Below are positions 1-11,879 of a stretch of DNA of 64,000 bases, one piece after another. The DNA is from Cinnamomum chago (lineage: Eukaryota > Streptophyta > Magnoliopsida > Laurales > Lauraceae): assembly GCA_038049695.1 (NCBI GenBank), contig CP142461.1, positions 28,837,001 through 28,901,000 on the forward strand. Direction: 5' to 3'. Under the pieces are notes generated by a model. The model was not told the DNA's origin, ran no database searches, and saw nothing but the letters and a program-made list of their open reading frames with translations. Every line of letters begins with the position of its first letter. Within the stretch, counting starts at the first letter, position 1. The position numbers were made by a program, and so were the translations under genes.

Positions 1-1360
1 GAATTTACCATATTATATATATATATATATATATTATTGACCATTTCATTGCTGCTTTCTTATGAAAGTTATAAGAAAATGGCATCCCCTAATCGTGCTA
101 TTTCCATCTATTTTTTTAACATATGAACCCTCAACCTTGGAATAGTTGTTAAGCATCCCCTAAATGTCGCAGCCATGTTTCCTGAGAGGCTTGTCTTTTG
201 ATTCAGTTTTGATTATAACCAAACCAAGCAAAACCCTAATACTGAAAGGGTCAGGACAGGAATATACAGTAGCAGAGCATCAAACAAGTATTCTCGAATT
301 CGCACCAAGATTCCAGGATTTAGATTTATCTTCTAAACATTCAGTTTGTTTATTAAGCAGGAGAAAAGACAGGAATATAAACCCAATGACAATGTTGAAG
401 TCTGGTGGAGGTTAAACATTGGCTGTTGAAGCACTATCCTTTTCTTCAGCTCATCTTCTGTTTAGTATGTTGTTAACCATTATAATTTTCATGGTCCCCA
501 CGTTTGGAGTCCAGGAGGATGCATAAAATTTGGGTTGACCATTGTTGAACCCTATCCTACAAAATAAAATTGCAAAGTATTGGTTTTTTCACAAACAAGC
601 CGCTACGTTTTCACACAAAAAAGGCTCCTGTATCATCACCTGACTGTAGAATTGTACGGAGAGTAACCCACCCACACACCCACCTTTTTTTTATAAAATG
701 AATGAAGCAAGGATTTTTCCCAAACGCCCCTTTTCAGATATACTTCCTTCGTGGGCTTTCATGTAGGGGAGCCACCTTTGATGAGGGTCACTGGCTCGAG
801 ACAATTTGAGGCCTAAAGCAACAATTTTAAATAAGGCCTCAAATTATTCATTCTTCTCATTTTTTTTTATTTTTTTTTTTGAGTACCTGACTCTTATTTT
901 CTAATAGACATATTTATCATTTATAAATTATAACCACTAATATTTACAAATAAAACGATGACTAACTATAATAAACATACAATACAAGGTTGGAATTAAA
1001 AAAATCCTAAAAGCATAGAACAGTAGAACCCAATTTAGTGATTTATCGTTGTTGGCCACAAATATTGTAGATGTAAATGAGTTTTGAATTTGATGCATTT
1101 TTTAAAATATGAAGAGAAAAAAAAATTATATTTGAGTTAGTGAGTTATGATTAACATATACTATAAAAAAACACCCCCGTATATTATCAAAATATATCTG
1201 CATATATTATTTTTAAAAAAAGGACAATCAAATCAGTAAATCTTTAAAGAAGATTGCTTTAAAAATAATAAGAAAAAGTAGTTATAAAGAAAGACATTAT
1301 GAACGAGACAAAGGGTAAGAGAGTTAAGAGTACCTAAAGATGAAAAAGTGTTGGTTGGTA
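1..1360. other. Non-coding flank, no gene seen
   Basis: AT-rich sequence with a (TA)n run at about 11-36. The short open frames here have no recognisable domain. The stretch near 785-850 (GAGGCCTAAAGCAA) and the stretch near 3290-3345 (GGGGGCCTAAAGCAAGG, then CTTGGTCAAGCC) look like ends of an old DNA transposon around the foldback element, but I could not confirm a target duplication. Confidence 0.5.
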
Positions 1361-2993
1361 GAAACGTTTTAGAGGATTTTACCAAAAAAAAAAAACACTT
1401 TAGGTGGCCAGTGGGCCTAAAAGAACATTTTAACCGACCTTGCACCATATCAGTCATTTTGCCTAAAAATATGTTTTTTTTTTAGACTTTCAACTAGCGT
1501 CCTTAAGGACCTTAATTTTATAAAGCTAAGGGTCCCTAGGGACCCTGCGGTGGACACGAATTAGAACAAAAGAGGCGTTTTCTCGTGTTTCGTTGTCAAC
1601 AAGTCTATTTGCACATACTAGGTTCGTTTGCACCCATTTCTTGAAGACCATTTGCACCTCTTGAAGACCATTAAAACCACATGCCTTTGTTTGGTGGAGA
1701 ACATTAAAGTGCATATGATACTTTGTTTGGGGCAGAGCAATGGAAAGGTGAAGTTTGTACTTTGTATTTTGTACTTTTGATAAACCATTTTCATAATTCC
1801 TAGTTGCATGTGACTATTTCTAGATGCATCTCATTGTCTTCTTCTCCACAACATCCCATCATAAAAAGATAGACAGATAGAGATTTGAAATCAAAGTGTT
1901 TGTGTTTTTCTTTTCCTTTCCAATATAAATGCTAAGAAGAAGAAATGTTGTATTTTTATTACGTCCATTGATCAAAAACCCATTGGGCCCTTTCAAGGGA
2001 AATAACAAATCAGATTGCTGACAACCGTGTGATTGATCTAAGATTTTGAAGGTGACTGATATTTGTAGATCTCAAACCCAGCAACTAATGACTTGAACCA
2101 AATGTTTCAAGCCAAGATAGAGATTGTCGTGCAAACATCTTTGATATGACTACACATGTGATCCCTAATTTAGTTGAGCATTTGTCTTTGACAACCAAAC
2201 CATGCATTTGTATTTAGCAAGTGATTCAAAACCAGAAACAATATAAACCAGATCATGCATTTGTATTTAGCAAGCAATTCATAACCGGAAACAATATAAA
2301 CTAGATCATGCATTTGCCTTTGGCAAGCGATTAAGAATCAGAAACAATAGAAAGTAGATCATGCATTTGTCTCTGCCCATTGTTTTTCAGAAAAGACAAA
2401 TACCATTTTTAGGGCATTTTTCTTGCTATGAGGGGTATTGTTACACAAGGAAGACAAAGACCCTTTAGAAAGCGATTTTAGAGTGGAGAGTAGATGTCTG
2501 CCACGAGGAAACATTAACCAAACAAAAAGGCATGGAGACGCAATAAGGGTTTGTCCTAGACGACAATACAGTCAGAAAAGGCTAAAGGGGAGCATCATAC
2601 CTTCGACAAACCTTCGACAAAGACGTGTGGGAGGGGACCACAGTTGGTAGGAGGGCGAGGAGCAGGAGCAGCAGCAGCCAAAGCAGATGTTGGAGGGGAC
2701 CACAGTTGTTCGAGGGAGAAATGGGCGCAGAAGAACCTATATGTGCAAATGGAAGCCTTAACAGCGAAACACGAGAAAACGCCTCTTTTTTTCTAATTCG
2801 TGTCCACCGCAGGGTCCTTAGCTTCATAAAACTAAGGTCCCTAGGGACGCTAGTTGAAAGTCCTAAAAAAAAACACATTTTCAGGCAAAATGACTGATAT
2901 AGTGTAAGGTCGGTTAAAGTGTTCTTTTAGGTCCACTGGTCACCTAAAGTGTTTTTTTTTTTTTTTTTTTTTGTAAAATCCTGAACATTTTAA
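1361..2993. mobile_element. Foldback/MULE-like element with ~280-bp inverted terminal repeats
   Basis: The left arm (about 1361-1641) is the reverse complement of the right arm (about 2717-2993). Shared blocks, read inward, are AGGATTTTAC, a poly(A) run, CACTTTAGGTG, GGTCCCTAGGGAC, GGACACGAATTAGAA and AACGCCTC. The interior is about 1.08 kb, has no transposase and contains a 53-bp tandem repeat. Long TIRs with a non-coding interior suggest a non-autonomous Mutator-like or foldback element. The class is inferred because no clear 8- or 9-bp target duplication was found. Small open frames on both strands here follow the palindromic arms and are not genes. Confidence 0.7.
2201..2375. repeat. 53-bp tandem repeat, 3.3 copies
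   Basis: Units start at 2201, 2254, 2307 and 2360 (last one partial). Each begins CATGCATTTG and continues through an AGCAAG...AACAATA core. The copies differ by several substitutions, so the array is not recent. It lies inside the foldback element. Confidence 0.9.
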
Positions 2994-3096
2994 TATGGAA
3001 AGAGAAACATTAATCTATTCGAAAAACATTCAATTGAAAAACCTCAGGTGAAATGGTAAGGGGCTTGAAATTTGTTTGGATTTAAAAAGACACTGT

Positions 3097-3270
3097 GTAG
3101 AGAAAAAAAAGAATGACAGTTGCTTTAATAATTTTTTAGAATGTGAAAAAATGGCGTTATTAATATGTGATACTAATTACTATTATGAGCCCTTACCTTT
3201 TGGGGAGAAAAAAAACTATAGCAGTTGCTTTAATGCTTTTTTAGAATGTGAAAAAATGACATTAATAGGA
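3097..3270. repeat. Imperfect ~105-bp tandem duplication
   Basis: CAGTTGCTTTAAT, followed by TTTTTTAGAATGTGAAAAAATG, occurs at 3117 and again at 3222. The one open frame crossing it (65 aa) is simply periodic and has no known domain. Confidence 0.7.
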
Positions 3271-3344
3271 TGAAATACTATGGGGCCTTATTTTTTGGGG
3301 GCCTAAAGCAAGGGCTTTTCTTGCCTTGGTCAAGCCACCCCGGC

Positions 3345-4300
3345 CTTTTATCAATCCAAACCATTCTTTTAGTTAAAAAAACCAAAAATAAAATCCAAAC
3401 CATTCACACAAATCGGGAGCCTTGAATGGAAATGATTTCATTGCACACTATGTTAGACATTATTCCCCATTGTAACTTATCACAGGAAGTTTACATGCAC
3501 ATCTTTCCAAATCCACATTCAAGATTTTCCATTGCCCTCATGTATCCAGGTGGGTCCCACCTAGCTTGAGTTAGTGGGGGTGTCCAAGTTTAAATAACGC
3601 GTATTTTTGTAATTTATCCATAAAAAATTTAGAACCATCAGGTCAGGGAGGTTTCATTTTTCGTAAAAATTATAAATTACAAAAGTCTTTTGAGGATGCA
3701 AAAAATACAGGAGCCTTTTCGTAAAAACCTTTAAAAACTATATCAACTCAAGTTGGTCCTTTAAGCCTTGTTTAAAAACTCAAAAACCTAGACTCAACTG
3801 GAGACTTCAATTCAGAGAGCACTAAAGACTTGACCCGAGTATGGTCATCAACTTGTATAGTAAAAATTTGGCATGAAGATATATAAAAATAGATCCAACC
3901 AAATCTCAGCGAATCTTGACCCAACCTAGTAAAGTTTTAGGTTTTCGGCCGAGTTCCATGAAAATCTAGTCCGGTCCAATTTAGGCCAACTCAACTCAAA
4001 ACTTTCTTGAGTTCAGAAACCATAGTTTTAAAACTTGTAGTTACTAGTTTAATTTGCAAACAACACTGCAAATGAGTTTTTTTATTTTGGTTTTTTACTG
4101 GACTCCAAACCACGGGTTCAAACTTCAGGACGAGGTTATGTGCACCAAGGTACATTGGTGAGGTACCTTGGGATTCGGGTCGAGTATAAATTTTTTTCCC
4201 CATTTACTGACCATGTTCCTAGAGAATTATTGGAATGAGCCCTTTAAAGATTATTTGGATTTGGCCGCCTTAGGACCAACCGGATTGTGCCGGCACCCCC
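3345..4300. other. Non-coding, nothing recognised
   Basis: No ORF with domain support, no RNA gene and no convincing repeat pair was seen between the old transposon end and the tRNA terminator. Confidence 0.4.
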
Positions 4301-4322
4301 AAAATAAAATAAAATAAAAAAA
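4301..4322 (-). terminator. Pol III terminator of tRNA-Phe
   Basis: On the minus strand, downstream of the tRNA, a T7 run (4316-4322) is followed by three more TTTT blocks. This is a standard oligo-T pol III stop signal about 34 bp past the mature 3' end. Confidence 0.65.
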
Positions 4323-4356
4323 TTAACCACCATTGGACTCGAGTCAGTTAGAAGAA

Positions 4357-4381
4357 TGCGGTGAGCGTGGATCGAACACGC

Positions 4382-4424
<43 letters not shown>

Positions 4425-4429
4425 CCCGC
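4357..4429 (-). tRNA. trnF-GAA: tRNA-Phe (anticodon GAA)
   Basis: The minus strand reads GCGGGGATAGCTCAGTTGGG at the 5' end, an anticodon arm with loop CTGAAGA (anticodon GAA), a GGTTCGATCC-like T arm (GTTCGATCC) and the acceptor 3' half TCACCGC plus discriminator A. It is 73 nt, has no intron and no encoded CCA. The sequence corresponds to the canonical plant cytosolic tRNA-Phe, with intact A box (TAGCTCAGTTGGG) and B box (GTTCGATCC), so it is probably functional. It charges phenylalanine for cytosolic translation. It sits alone between repeats. A chloroplast-derived copy would differ in the acceptor and T arms. Confidence 0.96.
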
Positions 4430-4440
4430 ATGTAATTATT

Positions 4441-4458
4441 TTGCTCTACTAATTTATA
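4441..4458 (-). promoter_or_regulatory. Upstream elements of tRNA-Phe: TATA-like box and CAA
   Basis: Reading the minus strand, TATAAATT (4458-4451) lies 22-29 bp upstream of the mature 5' end and CAA (4443-4441) lies 12-14 bp upstream. Plant nuclear tRNA genes commonly have a TATA-like sequence near -30 and a CAA initiation motif close to the gene, so this arrangement supports activity. Confidence 0.6.
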
Positions 4459-5411
4459 GGAAGATTTTAAGAACCGAACCCCACCAGCTATAATCGAGGG
4501 GCGCGCAGCCTTCAAAGTTTGATGCTTTTAAAGTGTACTTTAAAAAAAAAAGGTGTATTTCAGTCCTATATATATTAATAAGGTCACCCCATGCCAAGAT
4601 TGTGCAGCATCAAAGTTGAACAATTTTACCCATTTTTTTATCATGTTCAATCCCACGGTAGATAATGGTTGCATTAGTGCGGAAGTAGTATGAGTTGAAT
4701 TCACCAAAGTGCGAAAAGGATTGGATTGGTCATATATGGGACCCACTATAAAATTATAGCAAACTGATTTTTTTTTGTTTTTTTTTTTTCAGATTTTAAT
4801 TTTTTTTTTCTCATACAAACAAGCTTCACTTTTGTGAGAAAAATGTCTTCCAAAGTCAACGAAGTCCGTGGGCTTGTTTTGGCAACTCTACTAATTGAGT
4901 AAGTAAAATAAAGCCCTCATTTCTCAAAAAAGAGTCACATCAAAAGCATTTTAATTCAAATTTTCTACCATATTTTAAAAAAAAAGTTAAAAAACAACCC
5001 TCTTTCTCTACTAAAAAAAAAAAATCCTCCACCTCTCAATACAAAAGGTCAAAAATACTTGTTTGGTATCAAGTTCTCTTTCTCTTTCTTTTACTTTTCT
5101 TTAATTGGTTTCACGTATTGATATTTCATAATTGCTTATTAGATTTTCTTAATTGATTTTTTTCTTAGACCACGTTCGATGTTTATGGTTGTATTGACGA
5201 TTTCGTTTAAGAACACATGTTATCTTATTTGGATTCATATGATAAAGGAACTCTTAAAGAGCTTAACGAAAGGATTAAAAAAGGTACTAATTTCACAAGA
5301 TAATGATTATTGTTGTAGTGGGGTTGCTAGTTGATGTAATGATTTCTTAAGTCCAATTTAATTTTCATCCCAAGTATTTGAAAGAAACAAAGTTAATTTC
5401 TTGAGGAATCT
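4459..5411. other. Non-coding, nothing recognised
   Basis: AT-rich with several poly(A)/poly(T) runs. No coding signal or RNA gene was seen. Confidence 0.4.
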
Positions 5412-5835
5412 TTAATGCAAGATGTTTTCTCTTTTGCTATTGTTACATGAAGCGAGTACAACAAAATAATGTTTTACATTTTCAATTGACCATTGTCCGC
5501 CCCTCTTAAACGAAATCCTGGGTCCACCACTGTCAGTCGCAATGTATACTTGAGAAGTTTCTTCAATTTCAACATATTTTCTTGGAACCAAACCACGAGA
5601 ACAATGATGAATGGCATTTTGATCACTCCCACTGCCCTTTGAGTCCATAGGATCTCTCCCACCAAGTCCAACAGGTGGTGTTGGTTCCCCTTGATAGGTG
5701 GAATCATCCATTCCAAATAGTTCAATAGACACCCTCATCTTCTTCTTCTTAGGATATTGGAACTAAAAAAAAATCTATGACATGAGATTTGGTTTGAACT
5801 AAAATGTTGTTTACATTCTCATAAACTAGAACGTA

Positions 5836-6300
5836 TCACTTTGAAAACTCAGAGTATCTCACAAAGATACGTAGAATCGTCTTACACTCTAATTTATTTA
5901 GATGCGGGATCAGGACATGCCCTAAAGAACCCCATGGACGTAAATCTCCCAATGAAGGTTTTCTGCTGACCCACAACTCATACAAAGTTTTTAGAACAAA
6001 CATGGAAGGGACTCTATTTAAAATGTAAAATACAGTTAACAGTGCATCTCTCCAAAATGAGAGGGATATATTTACGTGAGCCATCATTGATCTAGCCATG
6101 TCTAAAACGGTTCTCTTCCATCTTTCCGCAACACCATTTTGTTGTAGGGTGTAGACCATAATTAGCGAACGAGAAATTCCTTTTTCCATGGAAAAGCTTT
6201 TAAAAATCTCTAAAGTGTATTCTCCACCTCGATCGGTCCAAAGTTCTTGATATTTTTATCAAACTTATTTTGAACTTCTTTTACAAAAATTTTGAAATAA
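5836..6300 (-). pseudogene. Copia integrase core fragment
   Basis: The 117-aa open frame contains the C-terminal half of the rve integrase core. QQNGVAERWKRTVLDMARSM holds the region of the catalytic Glu (normally NGVAERxNRT), and SFWRDALLTVFYILNRVPS is the conserved stretch after it. RGGEYT lies just upstream but in another frame (about 6225-6245). The fragment ends near ILRIFVRYSE (family form: FVGYSE). Function would be integration of retroelement cDNA. This copy is broken. Confidence 0.85.
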
Positions 6301-7089
6301 TCAATTGCCTTATTTTCGTGGGAAATAAAAATATATGACTATATCCAGAGTAATCATCAATGAAAGTAATGAAATATTGAGTTCCTTATCTATTAGCTAC
6401 ATTCAATATTGGTCCACAAATGTTGGAGTGGTTGATTTCAAGGGTGGCCTTGGATCTTCTGCCTTGAAAAAATATTTTCTTATTCTTTTCTGGATCACAC
6501 AAGATTCACATGGAGGTAATTGTACTTGTGTGAGAGATATAAGTAGTCCTTCCCTGGCCAATCAAATCAACAGGTCTTCTCCTATGTGACTCAATCGAGA
6601 ATGCCACTTACTAGATTCGGAACTAGTGTCATGCACCATGAAAGAATCAGAAAGTCCAACCATAGAACTATTAAAATCCAAAATATATAAGTCTCCTACA
6701 ATCAATCCCCATGCATAAATGGAATTATTTTTTATAATAGAAACCTTCTTCCTAATGGAACAAAAACCAAAACCGTCCCTAGTGAGCCGGCAAACCGAGA
6801 GGAGATTCCGTCTCATGCCAGGTACAAGACGCGTCTCATGGAGCACCATAGTCTTTCTTGTAGACATTGGATGGAATAGTTACTAATTCCAAACACACCT
6901 TTTGAAGAATTATTGCCCATGTAGAGCTTGTTGCAATTGACATCTATTGGCTGGAACTCCCGAAATCCACTCTTATCCTTCATCATGAGCTTGGTTAACC
7001 CTGGAGCAGTTATCCATCCATTAGAACTTTTATCCACATAATTGCTTTGGAGCAACCGAAGAGAGTGACAAAGTCAAGGTGTTTACCGT

Positions 7090-7938
7090 GTTTCACTTGT
7101 AACAACTTTTAGCAATGTGGCTGAGTTCCTGACATTTATAGCATTTTATTTTGGCTAAATCCCTTGGCTTATAATGCTTCTAATGTTTCTTTTGCTCTTC
7201 TTTGAGTGACTCCTGGTCCTTTTCTAGTTAAGGCTTTTTTTCGCGGTTTGTCTCTTTTTGAGACTTACGTTTTCGTTTGATCCTTTTAGGACTCAACCTT
7301 GATCCGGACTGTTGTTTAGCAAATATTACTTGTCTGGCAACCTATACTTGAATGAATTCTTTGGGCTTCGAGTTCAAGATGGCGACACAGATCCTTGAAG
7401 GTCTTAACGGCCTCAAAATGGGTCAAGATTTATTTTATTGTACGCCAAGAGTAAGGTACAGGTCGTAGAACTGCAATGATCTTTTTACCCTCAATTAGCA
7501 CATTTTCTACCCTTGCAAGATCCAGTATCATTAGACTCTTTTTGCGAAGGTAGTCCCTGATAGGCACTCCTAGGGCCATTCGATACACGTCAAACACCAG
7601 TCTTGTTGGCGGTAATTCCACCGTATTCTTCTCAAGGGTTCCCACATTTCCTTAGCCGTACCTTAGGTTTCATAAGTGGGAGCCAATTTGAAATGCATAC
7701 TGCTCAACATAATGTCTCGAGCAGTACAGCTGTCTTTTTCCCATTTATCGAAATCATGCAATGCAAGCATGGGTGCAGCATGATCTTATAATTTGGGTTG
7801 GGTCTTAATCATTTCCAAGGTATACATTACCTTTTATTCATCGAACAAGTAGATTATGGTCCGGTACCATTGATCACAGTTATTACCATTTAACATGTCT
7901 CCCTTATTCAGGTCAGCAGTAATGAGTTTTGAAGCCAT
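7090..7938 (-). pseudogene. Copia gag remnant with CCHC zinc knuckle
   Basis: It begins MASKLITADLNKGDMLNG and continues through a UBN2-type gag region with at least two frame changes. It ends near the zinc knuckle CYKCQELSHIAKSC, whose Cys-Cys-His-Cys set is complete. The product would be the nucleocapsid of a virus-like particle. Upstream of the ATG (7939-8100) I looked for a tRNA-Met primer site and found none. Confidence 0.75.
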
Positions 7939-10636
7939 CACTAAACAAGAAATAAGATTAAAAAAAATGTTAATTGATCAATGAATGCACACTATCGACA
8001 ACACACACATACATATCGATCATTTGCCCTTTTGTACTCAAATCAATCCAAAAATTAGGACATTGAAGTGAAAACCTTTCATGCCTAGAGCTAATTTGGG
8101 GCAGTCAAAAATAATAATCGCAATTAATTCGGTGATTTGATAACATCATGCGCAAACACAATACTCTGATCCTTATGCAATTATAAATGTAAAATGCAAG
8201 ATAAAAAAATAATCAACACAATTATCATTTTCTTATTAGAGATCACTAACTGACAATCATGTGTAGATGATCAAGCCGTATCTGACCGTTAATCACGAAA
8301 CACGTGATCTAGAAAGTTGAATCAATTTGGACGGCATGGATCTTTTAAAAAAAAAAAGAAGATTAATAAAAATTAATATAATCAAGTTGAATATCCCCAG
8401 CATATCTTAGGGTCCATAAAAAATTATGCCTTTAAGAAATAGTCTCAAGTTTAGCATAAAAATATGTTGAAGTAGTCTCATATTAGGCCAAATTAGATCA
8501 TGACCATTAATTACCTGAGGGAGGTCATAGCAGGTCCAATACTTAAACCGAGAGGGAGTCATAGATTTCTTACTAAAATAGCCTATTTCTTAACAATATA
8601 TGACTACATGAAACATTTTTAAATCATGCCTAGAAAGTTTAAGATCGTAGAAGATCTATATAAGCTCTAAATTTTGGGCATATATGTGTGTTCATTTTGT
8701 GCAGGTCCCAAAAACAGGAAAAAAAAAAAACCCGGTCCAAGTCTAGGTGCCAATAAGAACCTCAATATACAATCCTCTACAAGCCAATGAAATACTGGAT
8801 GGGGTTAAAATCAACCACCATTCAGCCAACTAACTGGTCCAATATTCTGCCCAAATAAATTCAGCCAAAGTATGGCCATTTGGGACTCTAAACTGGTCAA
8901 AAGAAAATCTTAAATCTGGTCCAAAAGGAGCCAGAATGACAAAGCTTAATGTTAGATAAAAAAACAGATCCAAATTTCAGAATACAGTCCAAAATTAGGT
9001 TCTTATCACAGGCTCAATTCAGACTTAAATTACTGGTCCAGAACTTATATTGCTAAATAAAACTATCCAATAGCATGCCTAAAAGAAGTATTAAAACGGT
9101 TCCAAAATGGGTCTCTGTCCAGGCCTAAGCAGGCTAGAAAATTGAACCTAATTATGTCTTAAAACTAGACATAAACAGGCTATGAGTCAGTTCAAATAAA
9201 TAAGTTCGTGAACTAGACTCATATTGGGCCAGTAAAAACAGACTCCATAAGCGTAAGAGTGGTCCATTTCAAACTTAATTCTGATATAATTTTAGCCCAA
9301 AACAAGAAATTCCCATCAAACCATGGCTTAAAACAAACATATAATTCAGTCCCATTTATATATATATATATATATAATATTTCCTTTTTATGGAAAATAA
9401 AATAGTTAAGTAGAAGAAAAATCTGAAAATTTAGGATCCATTAACCAGAATATCATCTGTGAATCCAATGGTTCAGATCAAGAATGATCACTACAAAAAT
9501 CTTCCAGACCTTTTGTCCTGTATATTAATGAGATTTGTCTCGGGTTATCTCAAACGCAATCAAAATTAATCCAATCCTCACGTGAGAGCTCCGACAGAGG
9601 CTTTAGATATCGTGGAAGCACGGATGGGTTGGCCCATACAACGGACCAAGTACTTAGATGTAGAGATTTGTGACTGCATATGGGAGATCAGTCGCGTACG
9701 ATTCACTTTTCACAATCCAAGGGCAATGATGGACACTCTGAATGTAGAAAATGTTGATGGACGGTTCAAATCTAGTGGGAAAAAGAGGGAAAAGGCTTTC
9801 CTAGAGGGTCTTTCTCTCTTTCTTCTATTATTACTTGTTATTGGATATGAGTGTTGAGATGATATGTGCTGATAATGGATAAGCTCTCAAGAGAGATGAT
9901 AAGGATAGAGAGTTGGATTAAATTAAAAAAAAAAAAAAACATTTCTTATTGCTATCACCAATGAGACTCCAGGTAAGGGATGACTCTTTGTGATTGGGGT
10001 CCACCCACAAGTGGGCCCATCACAGATGCCAATAGCAGGGTGCATATGGCCAAATCAGTAACAACACCACCTATAACGTCTACATAGTCTACATTGGTGT
10101 ATGGCGCTATTTTTAATCTTTCCGTCCACAATGTAAAAGTACTGAATTATAAATGCATGCATACACTTGCCGTTGGTGCTCACTAATTATTTACATTATA
10201 CATGAGTTAATGATGTATGTAAATGAGGTCATTTTGGGCCCAAAATCTTAACTCATTGATAGCCTTGTATTTTTTTCAGTCCTATGGACCACAAATTTGT
10301 AACATGAACCATTCAAACTTTTTATTGAACTCATGAACCTCAAGATGTTTTAGTCTCATGTCTAAGTATCCATAGCTTTTGAGGGCCGGATTTGAAGAAT
10401 TGCAATCTAATGAAGGATTTGGCTCAAGATATATTGGAATGGAGAAACAAAATTCATATAGCAAACCTCAATATAAATAGGATAAAGCTTTGATGACGAT
10501 GTTGATGATATGAAACAAGAAAAATGAAAAACTAATCTAATAAATGTAAATCGATCTTTCTAGTCATTTGTGCTCTTTTGGAGCCTAAATTAACAACCCA
10601 AGCTGTTTAATATTTTCATGAATATGATAAACCTTA
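7939..10636. other. Non-coding, one (TA)n tract
   Basis: There are no domain-bearing ORFs. A (TA)n microsatellite lies at about 9356-9378. Part of the region just above 7939 may be the lost LTR/leader of the Copia element, but no second LTR copy is present to prove it. Phrases like GGTCCAA recur between 8730 and 9260 without a fixed period. Confidence 0.4.
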
Positions 10637-11820
10637 ATGCATATAGTTTTATATCTTATATCCTCATTGATTTTGGGAAATACGGAGAGACGAAGAAATT
10701 GGTCTCACTTTTTAAATTTTCTACACTTCGGTGGGCCCAAAATTCGTAATTCGGGCTATTCACTAACAATTATTTCATTTATTGGAAAGTTTTGGGATCT
10801 TAGGCCCACTAAGTACTATGAAAACTTATATAGAACTTTTCTTCTCTTTCTTTTTCCATTTCTGCCTGACAAATATGATGGTAGTTCATTAGTAAAATGG
10901 AATATTGATGAACTCACTGAATATGAAATTCTTAACATTTTAAGAAACATGATTATCTATACGATTGCAGGATTAATCCATGGCAATTCACAAGCTAAAA
11001 TGATAACACCAATCACTATAGGATTTACCAGTCAACTTCATGGCTGGTGGGGATATTATTTTACACCAATCCAAAGAACTAGCATACTAAATTCAGTCAA
11101 CGTAAATGACGAAGGAAAACCTCTTCTTAATGTTAATGGTCAAACTATTTCTAATGCAGTTGAAACATTAATTCATAACATTCTTATCAATTTTGTTGAT
11201 AATGTTAGTAATCAAATAGAAAAATACAGAGAACAATTAATCAATCTACGTTGTAGAACTTTATCTGATTTCAGATGGTATAAAGATGTTTTTCTCTCTC
11301 TTGTATTCCATTTATTTAATTCTAATCCTTAAGGCCTTACCCGATACATAAGGCTAGTGGGTGGTTCTATGTATCCGTGAGTTTACCAATGATCCTCCAA
11401 AGGGGGGTCGGCGGGTTCCCATGTTATCAAAAAAAAAAATTTATTTAATTCTAATGAAGAATTTTGGAAAGAAAAATTTATTTCAGGCCTTCCAACTCAT
11501 TTTGCAGAAAAAGTAAAAAATGTTCTAAGAGAACAAAATAATGGAAGATTAAATTATGCCAACTATACATATGGAACTTAATTCAAAAAATTTCTCGTGT
11601 TGGTATGTCGTTATGCAGTGATATGAAAATTAAAGCAAATTTACATAAACAAAAGAAAATTGGTAAACACGAGTTAGAGGATTTTTGCTATCAATTTGGC
11701 TATGAACCCCTAAAAAGTCCACCTAATAGAATTCATAAAACACATCATCACTCTAAAAAGAAAAAGTATTTTAATAATGAAAAACCATATAAATCACATA
11801 AAAAATATGATCAGAAATGA
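10637..11820 (+). pseudogene. Caulimovirid capsid-like ORF, broken by a SINE-like insertion
   Basis: The 231-aa open frame (10637-11332) carries YDGSSLVKWNIDEL and a long hydrophilic helical region typical of caulimovirid capsid proteins. It stops inside a 113-bp insertion (11327-11439). After the insertion the reading resumes (EEFWKEKFISGLPTHFAEKV, about 11455-11515), stops, and continues in the frame at 11605-11820 as a Lys/His-rich basic tail (HHSKKKKYF). In the family this protein packages the genome. Here stops and frameshifts make it non-functional. The first ~75 residues look unlike capsid and may be flanking DNA. Confidence 0.65.
11311..11455 (+). mobile_element. Short retroposon (SINE-like) with perfect 16-bp target duplication
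   Basis: TTTATTTAATTCTAAT at 11311-11326 is repeated exactly at 11440-11455. Between them is a 113-bp insert (11327-11439) ending in GGGTTCCCATGTTATC and an A11 tail. A long exact target duplication plus a poly(A) tail is the signature of LINE-mediated retroposition. The insert is too short for a full plant SINE, so it is probably 5'-truncated. It disrupts the capsid-like ORF. Confidence 0.88.
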
Positions 11821-11879
11821 AAACTGAAAGAAGTGATAATAAAAAAAGAAAATCAACTCTTCTTCAAAACATAAAACTA

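Larger units (their letters stand above)
5412..7938 (-). mobile_element. Degenerate Ty1/Copia retrotransposon (gag-protease-integrase part)
   Basis: Going down the minus strand there is a gag start (ATG 7938-7936, MASKLITADLNKGD), an intact CCHC knuckle near 7100-7150 (CYKCQELSHIAKSC), the post-protease and GAG-pre-integrase region (LVPGMRRNLLSVCRL and WHSRLSHIGE, 6562-6867), and integrase sequence with RGGEYT and NGVAERWKRTVLDMARSMM (5836-6260). Reverse transcriptase and RNase H are missing. Stops and frame changes break every domain, so it is not functional. I could not find LTRs or a primer binding site. The 5412-5540 end reads like a common plant repeat terminus (GTGGTGGACCCAGGATTTCG), perhaps a second element that cut this one. 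Confidence 0.88.

Noticed and set aside
785..3345. Possible outer hAT-type element (GGCCTAAAGC at both ends)
   Set aside because: The end sequences match poorly and no target duplication was found; noted only as a possibility.
9582..9857. 91-aa open frame
   Set aside because: No recognisable motif and no paired exon or promoter signal.
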